Source of the DNA: Accumulibacter sp.
GTDB taxonomy: Bacteria > Pseudomonadota > Gammaproteobacteria > Burkholderiales > Rhodocyclaceae
Direction of reading: 5' to 3'
Length of the DNA stretch: 64,000 nucleotides
Assembly (NCBI RefSeq): GCF_023806635.1
Contig: NZ_JAMTDQ010000042.1
Span: forward strand, 1-64,000
In this document: in pieces, positions 49,077 to 57,936 of the stretch
Layout: the number at the start of each line of letters is the position of its first letter
Position numbering within the stretch: the first letter of the stretch is position 1
Notes under the pieces: generated by a model
What the model saw: only the letters and a program-made list of their open reading frames with translations
Databases searched by the model: none
Told to the model about the DNA's origin: nothing
Made by a program: the position numbers and the translations under genes

Positions 49077-50036
49077 TCAGGGTAGTCCGAAGCTGCGCCG
49101 GATGGCCTGCAGGCTTTCGTCGCTCAGCGTCTTGTCCACGGCCGCGACAATCTCGCGCAGATTGGCAGCCCGGGTCGTTCCGACGACACAGGATGCGATC
49201 CCGCAATTCGCGAGAACGTAGGCGATGGCCGCCTGTGCGGGGGACATTTCCCTGATTGCCGCGAGTGTTTCGCGCAGGCTCGCGGACAGCTTCCACAGTT
49301 GCCGGCCGCTCGGCCGCAGCCACGCTCGCGCCAGATACCAGAGGTCGGCTGGACTCCTGAGTCTGCCGATCTTCCCCTTGACGAGATGTCCCTGTCCAAG
49401 CACCGTTCCGGCGACGACTCCCGTTCCAGCCTCCGCCAGCCGACGGATTACGGGTTCGCGGTCGAGCTGCGCGACGTTGTAGTCAATCAGCGTCATGTCG
49501 AAGAGTCCGGGGTGGCTGGCAACGAAGGACATGTCGGGCTCGCTGTGGGTATTGATGCCGAGGTAACGATACATCCCCCGTACCCGCATCGCATCGAGGC
49601 GCTCGAGCAGCGGCTCGCTGATTTCTGCAGGCGTGATGCCGTGCAGTTGCAGTATGTCCAGATAGCCGCAGCGAAGGTTGGCGATCGACTGCGCACAGGA
49701 CCACTCGATGTGGTCGGGGGAAAAGTCCTTGACCCTGCCACCGGGGCGGCGGAAGAGCGAACCGGCTGGGACGATGGTTCCCGCTTTCGACGAAACGACC
49801 AGGCGCGCCCGGTCGTGTTTGAGGACCGTGCCCAGCAGTCGTCCGAGACGTGGCTCGGCATTGAAGCCCGAGTAGTTGTGCCCGGTATCGAAAAAGTTGA
49901 TTCCGTTCTCGACTGCCTCGACAACCACCGCTGCCGCCTGTTTCTCGGGGAACGTCCGGTCACCCCAGTAACCGGAGCAGCCAAGCGCGATCGCGGAGAC
50001 TTCGAGGCGGGTCCTGCCAAGCTGCCGGTACTTCAT
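49077..50036 (-). CDS. Aldo/keto reductase
   Basis: A NAD(P)H-dependent oxidoreductase with TIM-barrel fold, 319 residues. The catalytic tetrad can be placed: Asp and Tyr in INFFDTGHNYSG, Lys in VVSSKAG, His in ILQLHGIT. The nucleotide-binding end is GTTRAANLREIV near residue 290. It opens with the AKR signature MKYRQLGRTRLEVSAIALG. It is the last gene of the minus-strand glycan cluster, 105 nt after a GT4 gene. It may reduce a keto-sugar or simply be a bystander; AKRs of this type are hard to assign. Confidence 0.9.
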   Translation of the reverse strand: MKYRQLGRTRLEVSAIALGCSGYWGDRTFPEKQAAAVVVEAVENGINFFDTGHNYSGFNAEPRLGRLLGTVLKHDRARLVVSSKAGTIVPAGSLFRRPGGRVKDFSPDHIEWSCAQSIANLRCGYLDILQLHGITPAEISEPLLERLDAMRVRGMYRYLGINTHSEPDMSFVASHPGLFDMTLIDYNVAQLDREPVIRRLAEAGTGVVAGTVLGQGHLVKGKIGRLRSPADLWYLARAWLRPSGRQLWKLSASLRETLAAIREMSPAQAAIAYVLANCGIASCVVGTTRAANLREIVAAVDKTLSDESLQAIRRSFGLP

Positions 50037-50141
50037 GCTTCACCCTTCGCCGTCAGTGCCCGCAGGGTCGCCGACGGCCGTTGCCGCGGCCGCATCATGG
50101 GCGCATGCCGATGCCCACAACCACACGTCGCCATCCGCGGC

Positions 50142-51407
50142 CTACCGCACCCCATCGGCAGCCGCATTGCCGGCTCGCGTTGTCCCGGCAACCGCGCGCA
50201 GGATCCCTTCCATCTTCGCGCGCATCATTTCCGCCGAGAAGTGGGATTGGACGTAGGCGAGGCCGTTGGCACCCAGACGGTCGCAGCGCCGGGGGTCAGC
50301 GAGCAACTCGCGGATCAATCCCGCCAGTTGCCGGTCGTCATCCGGGTTGAAGCCCAATCCCGCCTGCGCCGAGTCGAGAATCCGCCGTGCCTCGCCGCGA
50401 ATGCCACACAGAACCGGCCGCGCACAGGCCATGTAGTCGATCAGTTTAGTCGGGATCGCGCCGTCGAAGAGGGGGATGTCCTTCAGCGTGACGAGGCAGA
50501 GGTCGGCGGCGCTGAGATAGACCCGCGCCAGGTCCTTGGCGACGGGCTGGAGAATCGAGACGTTGGTGAGTCCGCCGTCTGCGACCTCCTGTTCGATTGC
50601 CGTCCGCCGCAGGCCGTCGCCAACGAGCACGAAGAGAACGTCGCTGCGCTCGCGCAGTGAGCGCGCCGCGCGCAGGATGACCGGGATGTTGTTCGCTTCG
50701 CCGAGGGCGCCGAAGTACAGGACGATCTTCCGTTCTTCCCAGCCGAGAGTCCGTCGCGTCCGTGCCGCTCCCTGCGGATCCGGGTAGAGCCGTCCGAAAT
50801 CGACGCCGCAGGTGACCACCTCGAGCTTCTCCTCCGGCCAGCCGCGCGCGCGAATGTCGTCGCGAATTCCCTCAGTCAGGGCAACGATGCGTGCCGACTG
50901 GTCGTAGATCTGCCTCTCCATCCACGCCATGATGCGGATGAGCGCAGGATTTCTGAGGATTCCCATCTGCACGGCGGATTCGGGCCAGAGGTCGCGGACT
51001 TCGATCACCAGCGGCACTCGCCGCAGCCGGCAGACGAGGGCAGCGGCGAACATCGGGAAGATGGGCGGCGTGGAAGCGAGAACCAGATCGACCTTGTCGA
51101 TGCCGACCAGCCCGGCTGCGCCCGACAGCGAGAAGGACGCGAAACTCAGCAGGCGCCCGAGGTAGCTGCGATGAAGTTCGGAATAGGTGAAGGTGCGCAG
51201 CACCCTCACCGGTCCATCCCGCTCCTCCCGCCGCAGGCGGCGGTACCATGGCAGGGTCGGCGTGTCGCGCTGCATGTACCCGGTTTCGCCGCTGACGACG
51301 GTCACCTCGTGACCACGGCCGGCGAGGAATTGCGCCAGCTCGTAGATCAGCGAATGGCCCGGCGACCCGGTCCCCTGGTAGTACTGATAAACGATCGCGA
51401 TCTTCAT
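50142..51407 (-). CDS. GT4-family glycosyltransferase (WcaI-like)
   Basis: A cytosolic GT-B glycosyltransferase, 421 residues. The N-terminal acceptor domain begins MKIAIVYQYYQGTGSPGHSL and includes PLVIEVRDLWPESAVQMGIL, a motif shared with WcaI and FnlC-type transferases. The donor domain has VLYFGALGEANNIPVILRAA, LVGDGLRRTAIEQEV and the nucleotide-sugar segment DIPLFDGAIPTKLIDYMACA. The start overlaps the stop of the upstream glycosyltransferase by 4 nt (ATGA). The open frame runs further upstream into that gene but is not protein-like. Donor and acceptor sugars are unknown. Confidence 0.9.
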   Translation of the reverse strand: MKIAIVYQYYQGTGSPGHSLIYELAQFLAGRGHEVTVVSGETGYMQRDTPTLPWYRRLRREERDGPVRVLRTFTYSELHRSYLGRLLSFASFSLSGAAGLVGIDKVDLVLASTPPIFPMFAAALVCRLRRVPLVIEVRDLWPESAVQMGILRNPALIRIMAWMERQIYDQSARIVALTEGIRDDIRARGWPEEKLEVVTCGVDFGRLYPDPQGAARTRRTLGWEERKIVLYFGALGEANNIPVILRAARSLRERSDVLFVLVGDGLRRTAIEQEVADGGLTNVSILQPVAKDLARVYLSAADLCLVTLKDIPLFDGAIPTKLIDYMACARPVLCGIRGEARRILDSAQAGLGFNPDDDRQLAGLIRELLADPRRCDRLGANGLAYVQSHFSAEMMRAKMEGILRAVAGTTRAGNAAADGVR

Positions 51408-52648
51408 CGCAGGGCCTCGTAGATGGCGATGAGCTTTCCTTCCTCCGCCTCCCAGCAGACCGTCCTGCGCACCTGCTGCAGATTGTCCCGCCACGCCGAG
51501 AGGCGCGCCTCGTCGGCGAACAGGTCGTCGATCAGGCTGGCCGTTGCCCGGGGACTGCTCATGTCGCCGACGAGTCCAATGCCGCGCCCGGTGATCATGC
51601 TGCGGATTTCCGGTAGATCGCTGCCGAGTATCGGAATGCCGGCGGCGATGAACTCGAACAGCTTGTTTGGCGTGCAAAAGTGATTGTTGAGACAGGTTGC
51701 CTGGTACGGAATCACGCCTGCGTCGGCCGCGCCGGTATGGGCGAGCAACTCGCACTGCGGCACCGCGGGATGAAAGAAGACTCGTTGGGCGCCCGGCAGT
51801 GATCGGGCGTCGCGCATCAGTCTCTGCTGCAGCGCGCCGTCGCCGAGGATCACCAGGGCGACGTCCGGGTTCGTCACATGACGCATGCCTTGAACCAGCA
51901 CCTGAAGGTTCCTGTTTTCCGAGAGCCCGCCCTGGAAGAGCAGCAATTTGCAAGTCGCGGGCAGACCGAACCGTTGATGGAAGCGTCGCGACCTTGGTGG
52001 CGCGCCGGTTGCCCGCTCGGCATTGCTGATGACATGCACCCGGTGGAGCGCATGGCGACAGCGGAGTTCATGGGCGATCGACTCGTTGATGGTCATCACC
52101 GCGTCGCAATGGCCAATGTAGCGGGCCTCGATCTCTGCCCAGCGCTTCCTCTCGCGAGCGGAGAACTCCTGCTCGCTGTAGAGTTCGTGGCTGTCGTAGA
52201 CCAGGCGCGCTGCGCAGGCGCGCGCGACTTGGCTGGCGACCGGCAGCATCGGCAGATCGTGCGCTACGACGACCTGCGGCGTGAAACGCGAGGCCGCGTC
52301 GCTGTACAGTCTGGCGTGAAAGGTCTCCTGATCGACGACGAACCGCCAGGCGAGCCGCTTCAGCGTGCGCATCACCGAGCCGTTCATCGGCAGCCACCCG
52401 GCGAGCCGGCGGTAGCCATCTGCCACCCGCTCTTCGAGCCCGCCGCTGCCGCCGCCGCTGACACGCACCACCCTCGAATCGTCCCGGCGGCCGGTGTCGT
52501 CGTCCTTCATCGCCAGAATCGTCACCCGCCAGCCGGCCTTCCCGAGGCTGTCGGCCTGCAGGAGGATTCGCCTGTCGATCTGCCGGTCCGCCGTCAACAT
52601 CAGGATCGAGTCCGATTCGCGGCCCTGGCGCGCGGCTGCAGCCAGCAT
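51404..52648 (-). CDS. GT4-family glycosyltransferase
   Basis: A GT-B glycosyltransferase of 414 residues. The acceptor domain has ILMLTADRQIDRRILLQADS and VVAHDLPMLPVASQVA followed by LVYDSHELYSEQEFS, a motif of the DHELY type seen in cell-wall and capsule transferases. The donor domain has LLLFQGGLSENRNLQVLV, LVILGDGALQQRLM and FCTPNKLFEFIAAGIPILGS. ATG 52648 is preferred because GAGGA lies 8 nt upstream; GTG or ATG codons up to 52678 would overlap the preceding gene. It overlaps the next gene by ATGA. Confidence 0.88.
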   Translation of the reverse strand: MLAAAARQGRESDSILMLTADRQIDRRILLQADSLGKAGWRVTILAMKDDDTGRRDDSRVVRVSGGGSGGLEERVADGYRRLAGWLPMNGSVMRTLKRLAWRFVVDQETFHARLYSDAASRFTPQVVVAHDLPMLPVASQVARACAARLVYDSHELYSEQEFSARERKRWAEIEARYIGHCDAVMTINESIAHELRCRHALHRVHVISNAERATGAPPRSRRFHQRFGLPATCKLLLFQGGLSENRNLQVLVQGMRHVTNPDVALVILGDGALQQRLMRDARSLPGAQRVFFHPAVPQCELLAHTGAADAGVIPYQATCLNNHFCTPNKLFEFIAAGIPILGSDLPEIRSMITGRGIGLVGDMSSPRATASLIDDLFADEARLSAWRDNLQQVRRTVCWEAEEGKLIAIYEALR

Positions 52649-52652
52649 GGCT

Positions 52653-53948
52653 CTATCCTCTGAGCTTCGACCAGACACCTCTGGCCAGCCGTGAGACCGT
52701 CGGCGAGCGATCGACGAAGCGGCTCAGCGTGCGCCTGAACGACTGTCGGCGCCAGTGCTTCCGGTACGTCGGCTGCATGTCCTCCTGATAACGACGGATG
52801 GTCCGTTGCACGGCGTCGGGATCGGGCGCCGTGGCCTTCCTGGCCCGGTGGGACTCGATCAGCCCGATGACGGTCGCCGCCTGGTGCCCGTAGTGCAGCT
52901 CCTTGCTGCCGAGGATCGTCTCGCGACAGTTCCGGACCAGCCGCGCCACGAGCTGGCGGTCGCGCAGCGCCTCCAGCACCTGCGGAAAATCGGTGGCATC
53001 GCTGCGGATCGGAATGTAGTGCTCCCATGGTCTGACGATGCCGCTGTAGTCACCCTCCACCAGGATCTGACAGCTGCCCAGCAAGCCCGCTTCCAGGACG
53101 CGCGGCGAAATGGCGGTGAAAGCGTAGCGTCCGTCCAGGCCGGGAAAGCAGTTTGCCTCGACCTCCTCGAAAGGGGCACCCGGATGGCTCCGCAGGTAAG
53201 CCCGCACAGCGGCCTGAATCTCCCCGCGCGGGTCGAGCAGGCTGCTGCCGCTGTTGGCACCCAGGGTGAAACGGCAATCACCGAGGAAATCGAGCCACTG
53301 CGGTCCAAGCAAGGTCCCCTGGTCTCCGAGAACGATGTCGGTGGTCAGGCCGGCACGCCTGGCGAGTGGTTCCACCAGTTCACCAATTGCCCATTTCGTC
53401 ACGCCAATCCTGCCGAAATACGGCGGCAGCCTGCGCGCCCGGTAGCCAATATCGATGCGCCTGGACGAGAGCGGCCTTGCCTCCCTGGCGAGCAGGGTTT
53501 GGTCAACGTAGCCCGTATAGCCCAGACGGATCGAACCCTGGCGATGGTAGCGGGGATACAGGACTTGCCAATGCGAGGAGATCACCGAAAACACCACGTC
53601 GACCTGCCAGTCGCACAGCCAGTCGTCGAGGAGTTCGTTGCAGTCGTACTCGTCCTGCGGGAAGGCAAGCTTCAGTGCGCCGCTGTTGCCGACGAAGCTG
53701 TAGGTCTCCCTGATGTTCTGGAACGTGGCCGCAGGCAGCCAGCGAATGCAGAGGAAAGTGACATCGAGAACGATGGCATCGAAAGCGACATCCCGCACAT
53801 AGTCGGGCAGCGGCAGTTCCGTATCGTGATAGAGGTAGTTGTGCTCGGGAAAAGCGTCGCGCAGCGCGAATACATGGTGACACAGGAAGCTGGGGGCCAG
53901 ACGAGGGTTCCCCAGTCGATGCAACACCAGAATGTTCAGGCGGCTCAT
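52653..53948 (-). CDS. Putative CgeB-like glycosyltransferase, paralogous to the fusion protein's second half
   Basis: A 431-residue protein with GT-B-like organisation but no standard GT4 signature. It shares a series of motifs in the same order with the C-terminal half of the large protein encoded at 57937-60579. These are QDEYD (98-102), GYTGYV (143-148), IGYRARRLPPYFGRIG, FTLGANSGSSLLD (227-239), FEEVE and SPRVLEAGLLGSCQILVEGD (281-300), then YSGIVRPWEHYIPI. The last block resembles the donor site of CgeB-type transferases. Function and sugar are unknown. It lies between asnB-like and GT4 genes with gaps of only 4-7 nt, so it belongs to the same operon. Confidence 0.72.
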   Translation of the reverse strand: MSRLNILVLHRLGNPRLAPSFLCHHVFALRDAFPEHNYLYHDTELPLPDYVRDVAFDAIVLDVTFLCIRWLPAATFQNIRETYSFVGNSGALKLAFPQDEYDCNELLDDWLCDWQVDVVFSVISSHWQVLYPRYHRQGSIRLGYTGYVDQTLLAREARPLSSRRIDIGYRARRLPPYFGRIGVTKWAIGELVEPLARRAGLTTDIVLGDQGTLLGPQWLDFLGDCRFTLGANSGSSLLDPRGEIQAAVRAYLRSHPGAPFEEVEANCFPGLDGRYAFTAISPRVLEAGLLGSCQILVEGDYSGIVRPWEHYIPIRSDATDFPQVLEALRDRQLVARLVRNCRETILGSKELHYGHQAATVIGLIESHRARKATAPDPDAVQRTIRRYQEDMQPTYRKHWRRQSFRRTLSRFVDRSPTVSRLARGVWSKLRG

Positions 53949-53955
53949 TCCCGTT

Positions 53956-55851
53956 TCAATCGATGAACTGCTGGTGCCATAGCTCCAGGCTTAACAGGGC
54001 CCACAGGTTCCGGCCATAGGTGCTTTGTGAATCGAGCACGGCATCGATCGACAGCGGCCCGTTCAGATAGGGACGCGACCGGGCTGCCTGTGTACCGAAG
54101 ATGTCGCCGATCAGGTCGCGTGTCGGTCCGCGGCGCCTGAGCCACTGATTGAGCGGAACCGGGAAGCCCATCTTGTCCCTCCGTTCGCGAATCGCGACGG
54201 GCAGATGATCGGCGAAGACGGCCTTGAGCAATCGCTTGAGTTCACCATTGCGGAACTTGATGTCCGCCGGGATGGTGGCGGCAAACTCGACCAGCGGATG
54301 GTCGAGGAACGGGACTCTTGCCTCGACCCCGTGCGCCATGCTCATGCGGTCCTCGACCTGCAGCAGTGCCGGCAGCAAGGTCTTGAAATCAAAGTGGGTC
54401 ATCGAATCGAAGTACGACTCCTTGCCGACATTGCTGCCCCAGAAGATGCTCCTGAACTCGTCGAAGGTCGCGCGCTGGTCGAGAACCTCGGGCGCAATGA
54501 TCGTCCCGAAGGTATTGGCGCGGTTTACCAGACGCCAGTAGCGCTCGTCGCGTTCGCCAAAGACGCCACTTGCCCAGAACTCCCGCAGCATCGGCTTGTA
54601 CTGCCGCAGAGTCTCCAGGTTGGGAATGATCGACTCATAGGTGACGAGGAAATTGCCGCTGTGCAGCGTTCCCTCGATCGCCCCCTTGATGCACTGCTCG
54701 AAGTAGGCCACGAGGTAACGGGCGTAACCGCCAAAGATCTCGTCGCCGCCCTGTCCCCCAAGCACGACCTTGATGTGCCTGCCGACCTCCTTCGACACCA
54801 TGTACTGCGGAAACGACCCTGGGCCAGCTGCCGGCTGATCAAGGTGCCAGATGACCTTGGCAATGTGGTCGACGAAGTCCTGTTCACCGATGTCGGCAAC
54901 AAAGAGTTCCATGTTTCGTTCATCGGCCAGGGACCTGGCGTAGCCCGACTCATCGAAGTCCACACCATCCAGGAAGCGCCCGTTGAACGCCTTGAACGGG
55001 CCATCCGGCCTGGCTTCGCGAGCGAGCGCTGCCAGCAGGCTCGAGTCAACGCCGCCGCTCACGTAACTGCCGACCTCGACGTCAGCCCGCAGGTGCATCG
55101 CAACCGAGTCGTACAGCAGCTCGATCAGGCGGTTGGTAAACCAGCGCTCGGTATGATCGTAATCGATGTCGTAGTGGACTTCCCAGTAGCGACGAACGAT
55201 CTGTTCCTGCCCGGGCGAGAGAAACGCGCAATGCGCGGCTGGCAGTTGCCAGACGCCTTCCATGAGCGTCTTGTCGCCAAGGCAGAACTGAAACGTGAAA
55301 TAGTCCGAAAGTGCCGCCTGGCTGGCACTGCGTCGCCCGAGAAACGGCAGCAGCGCCTTGACTTCGGAAGCGAAATAGAATCCTTCCGGGGTCCGGGCCC
55401 AGTACAGGGGCTTGATGCCGAAGCGGTCGCGGGCCAGGAAGAGCCTCTGTTCACAAGCATCCCAGATGGCCAGAGCGAACATGCCGCGCAGGCGCTTGAC
55501 GCACTCGACCCCCCAGCGCTGAAAGGCACGGAGCACGACTTCCGTATCGGACCGCGTGCGAAAGGATTCCTCGTCGAGTTCCGCACGGAGTTCCAGATAA
55601 TTGTATATCTCGCCGTTGTAGATGATCGTGAAACGTCCATCGTCGCTGTGCATCGGCTGCGCCCCGGATTCGAGGTCGATGATTGCCAGCCGGACGTGTC
55701 CAAGGCCGACCTGACCGTCCGGGGACACCCAGCTGCCTGAACCATCCGGCCCACGGTGCCGAATTCGCTCCATCCCCAGCCGGAGCTCTTCAACTGCCAA
55801 CCTGGACGAGCTTGCTGGCACATCCCTTACGAACCCGAAAATACCGCACAT
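53956..55851 (-). CDS. Asparagine synthase-like glutamine amidotransferase (copy 1)
   Basis: A class II glutamine amidotransferase fused to an ATP-PPi synthetase, 631 residues. Cys2 (MCGIFGFVRD) is the glutaminase nucleophile after Met removal; IYNGEIYNYLELRAEL and RTRSDTEVVLRAF complete that site. The synthetase PP-loop is SYVSGGVDSSLLAALA, with GGQGGDEIFGGYARY and EARVPFLDHPLVEF. It could make asparagine, but members inside polysaccharide clusters often amidate sugar carboxylates, and the surroundings here favour that. It lies 16 nt downstream of a second, divergent copy. Confidence 0.85.
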   Translation of the reverse strand: MCGIFGFVRDVPASSSRLAVEELRLGMERIRHRGPDGSGSWVSPDGQVGLGHVRLAIIDLESGAQPMHSDDGRFTIIYNGEIYNYLELRAELDEESFRTRSDTEVVLRAFQRWGVECVKRLRGMFALAIWDACEQRLFLARDRFGIKPLYWARTPEGFYFASEVKALLPFLGRRSASQAALSDYFTFQFCLGDKTLMEGVWQLPAAHCAFLSPGQEQIVRRYWEVHYDIDYDHTERWFTNRLIELLYDSVAMHLRADVEVGSYVSGGVDSSLLAALAREARPDGPFKAFNGRFLDGVDFDESGYARSLADERNMELFVADIGEQDFVDHIAKVIWHLDQPAAGPGSFPQYMVSKEVGRHIKVVLGGQGGDEIFGGYARYLVAYFEQCIKGAIEGTLHSGNFLVTYESIIPNLETLRQYKPMLREFWASGVFGERDERYWRLVNRANTFGTIIAPEVLDQRATFDEFRSIFWGSNVGKESYFDSMTHFDFKTLLPALLQVEDRMSMAHGVEARVPFLDHPLVEFAATIPADIKFRNGELKRLLKAVFADHLPVAIRERRDKMGFPVPLNQWLRRRGPTRDLIGDIFGTQAARSRPYLNGPLSIDAVLDSQSTYGRNLWALLSLELWHQQFID

Positions 55852-55867
55852 ACGCTTTCGCCCAAAA

Positions 55868-57769
55868 TCAGTTCAAAGGAGGATGACTGACGAAGCCGCC
55901 TCGCCAATTCCCGGCCCGATAGATCGCCTTCCACTCCGCAAGACTGATCCACCGCCACAGCGCCCATGAGTGGTTCGCGACGCCATCCTGATGCTCCTGC
56001 CAAAGCGACTCGACCGCCCCGAGCTCATATCCAGGGACGGCACGAAGTGAGCTGTCGAAAACCCTTTCGCGTCCCCATTCCAAAAGATCGGCCCGAAGCC
56101 AGTGATCCAGAGGCGCCGCGTAACCGACCTTGTCCGCCCGCCAGCGAATCGACTTCGGAATTGACTTGCCTGCCGCCATCCGGAGAACCCACTTTTGCCA
56201 GCCGTTCCTCACGTAGTAGTGATCCGGAAGGCTGATGCAGAAATCCACCAGGTCGTAATCCAGAAACGGCAGCCTCACCTCACGCGAGAACGCCATCGAA
56301 TTCCGGTCCGCATAACGCAACAGCATTGGCAAGCTGTTGTACAACAACGCTTCGGACAAGGTTCGCCGCAATCGGAAACACGGCTTGGCAAGAGATACGC
56401 CCACATCGTATTCGCCATGGAAGACCGTCTCCAGAGGCTTTCCCATGTTTCGCAACTCCTGCTCAGAGTACGCGACGGAAGCATTGAACCGGCGTTGCGC
56501 GCCCGCGTACTGTTCGCTGGCAACCCGCAGCCGCCGATTGAACTTGGCGGACTCGCGCAATGCCAGCGAGGTACGCCCGGCATCCAGCATGTCCAGTTGC
56601 CGTTGACGGAAGTAGAACTGATAGCCCGCTAGGAGTTCGTCGGCGCCCTGCCCGTCCAGCAGGACGGTGGTGCTGTGTTGCCGTGCCAGCCTCGCCACGC
56701 ACCACTGGAGATAGATCGAAGCCGAAAGGAACGGCTCTTCCTGATGCCAATGCAGAAGTCTCGATTCCTCGATCAGCCTCAAGGGGTCCGGGCTGACCCG
56801 GTAGGAGGCCACCCCGGTGTGCGTGACCACCGCATCGATCTCCTTGTCCTCGGACATTGTCGGGTCGGCCGGAAATACCGCAGAAAAAGTGTTCTGCGTA
56901 AAGCTGGAATCGCTTCGTTCTCGCCCGAGATAGCCAACGATTACCGAGGAGTCCAGGCCACCGGACAAACTTGACCCGACCGGAACGTCGGCACGCAGCC
57001 GCATGCTCACGCTGCGCCGCATCAGATCGGCGAATCTCTCGACGGCGTGGCGAGGACTCAAGCCATCATCTATCCGGGTATAGTCAGGCGTCCAGTAACG
57101 CCACCGCCGCTCTTCCGACCCGTCCTCGCGAAACCAGGCTGCATGAGCAGGTGGAAAACGCTCGATATTTTCGAAGAAGGTCGTGCGGTCGTCTTCATAC
57201 CATGTGCCGGTGCCGAAGCGCTGGAGCGCAACGGGATCTACGGAACACGCCATCAATGGATGAGCGAGTATCGCCTTCATTTCCGAAGCAACGACAACCG
57301 TACTCAGTCGCCCGCGGCCGACGAAGAGCGGCTTTTCCCCGAAGCGATCCCGCGCCACCATCATTCTGCGCGAAAGCTCGTCCCACAGCGCGAACGCAAA
57401 CATGCCGTTCAAACGGAGCAAGGCGGATTCACCCCATTCCTGCAGTGCCGCCAACAGCACCTCCGTATCACTGCGCGTGTGAAACGTGTGACCGAGGCGA
57501 ATTAGTTCGTCCCGGAGTTCGACGTAATTATAGATCTCCCCGTTGAACGCTATGCACAGGCGGCCGCTGCCGCGCTGCATCGGTTGGTCCGCTGCATGGG
57601 TCGTATCGATGATCGACAGCCTGCGATGGGCAAGACCCACCCTGCCGCCGGAACGAAACCAGTTGGCACCATGATCCGGGCCGCGATGGCGCAACCGGTC
57701 ACGCATGGCAGACAACAAGTCATCGCGAACCGGGAGCGCAGGCGATATCACCCCAACGATGCCGCACAT
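55868..57769 (-). CDS. Asparagine synthase-like glutamine amidotransferase (copy 2)
   Basis: A 633-residue paralogue with the same two-domain plan but clearly divergent from copy 1. It has MCGIVGVISP with Cys2, AFNGEIYNYVELRDEL, TRSDTEVLLAALQEWGE, PP-loop SSLSGGLDSSVIVGYL, LLDGQGADELLAGYQFYF and EVRLPFLDYDLVDF. All catalytic elements look intact, so both copies should be active. Two adjacent amidotransferases suggest two amidation steps, or two acceptor sugars, in one glycan. It is followed upstream by a 167-nt gap and the fusion glycosyltransferase. Confidence 0.85.
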   Translation of the reverse strand: MCGIVGVISPALPVRDDLLSAMRDRLRHRGPDHGANWFRSGGRVGLAHRRLSIIDTTHAADQPMQRGSGRLCIAFNGEIYNYVELRDELIRLGHTFHTRSDTEVLLAALQEWGESALLRLNGMFAFALWDELSRRMMVARDRFGEKPLFVGRGRLSTVVVASEMKAILAHPLMACSVDPVALQRFGTGTWYEDDRTTFFENIERFPPAHAAWFREDGSEERRWRYWTPDYTRIDDGLSPRHAVERFADLMRRSVSMRLRADVPVGSSLSGGLDSSVIVGYLGRERSDSSFTQNTFSAVFPADPTMSEDKEIDAVVTHTGVASYRVSPDPLRLIEESRLLHWHQEEPFLSASIYLQWCVARLARQHSTTVLLDGQGADELLAGYQFYFRQRQLDMLDAGRTSLALRESAKFNRRLRVASEQYAGAQRRFNASVAYSEQELRNMGKPLETVFHGEYDVGVSLAKPCFRLRRTLSEALLYNSLPMLLRYADRNSMAFSREVRLPFLDYDLVDFCISLPDHYYVRNGWQKWVLRMAAGKSIPKSIRWRADKVGYAAPLDHWLRADLLEWGRERVFDSSLRAVPGYELGAVESLWQEHQDGVANHSWALWRWISLAEWKAIYRAGNWRGGFVSHPPLN

Positions 57770-57936
57770 CTCAACGACACTCCTCGATCAGAACATGGCT
57801 CGCATCAATACCCGTGCGGACAAGTGCTGCAGCCAATCCATGAAAATCCATCTTGACGTCGAGTCCGCTCAGTTACTCCCATCGGCAACAACCTGACTGA
57901 CCTTGGCGAATGCGCTGCGCCGCAAGAGCTTTCGCG

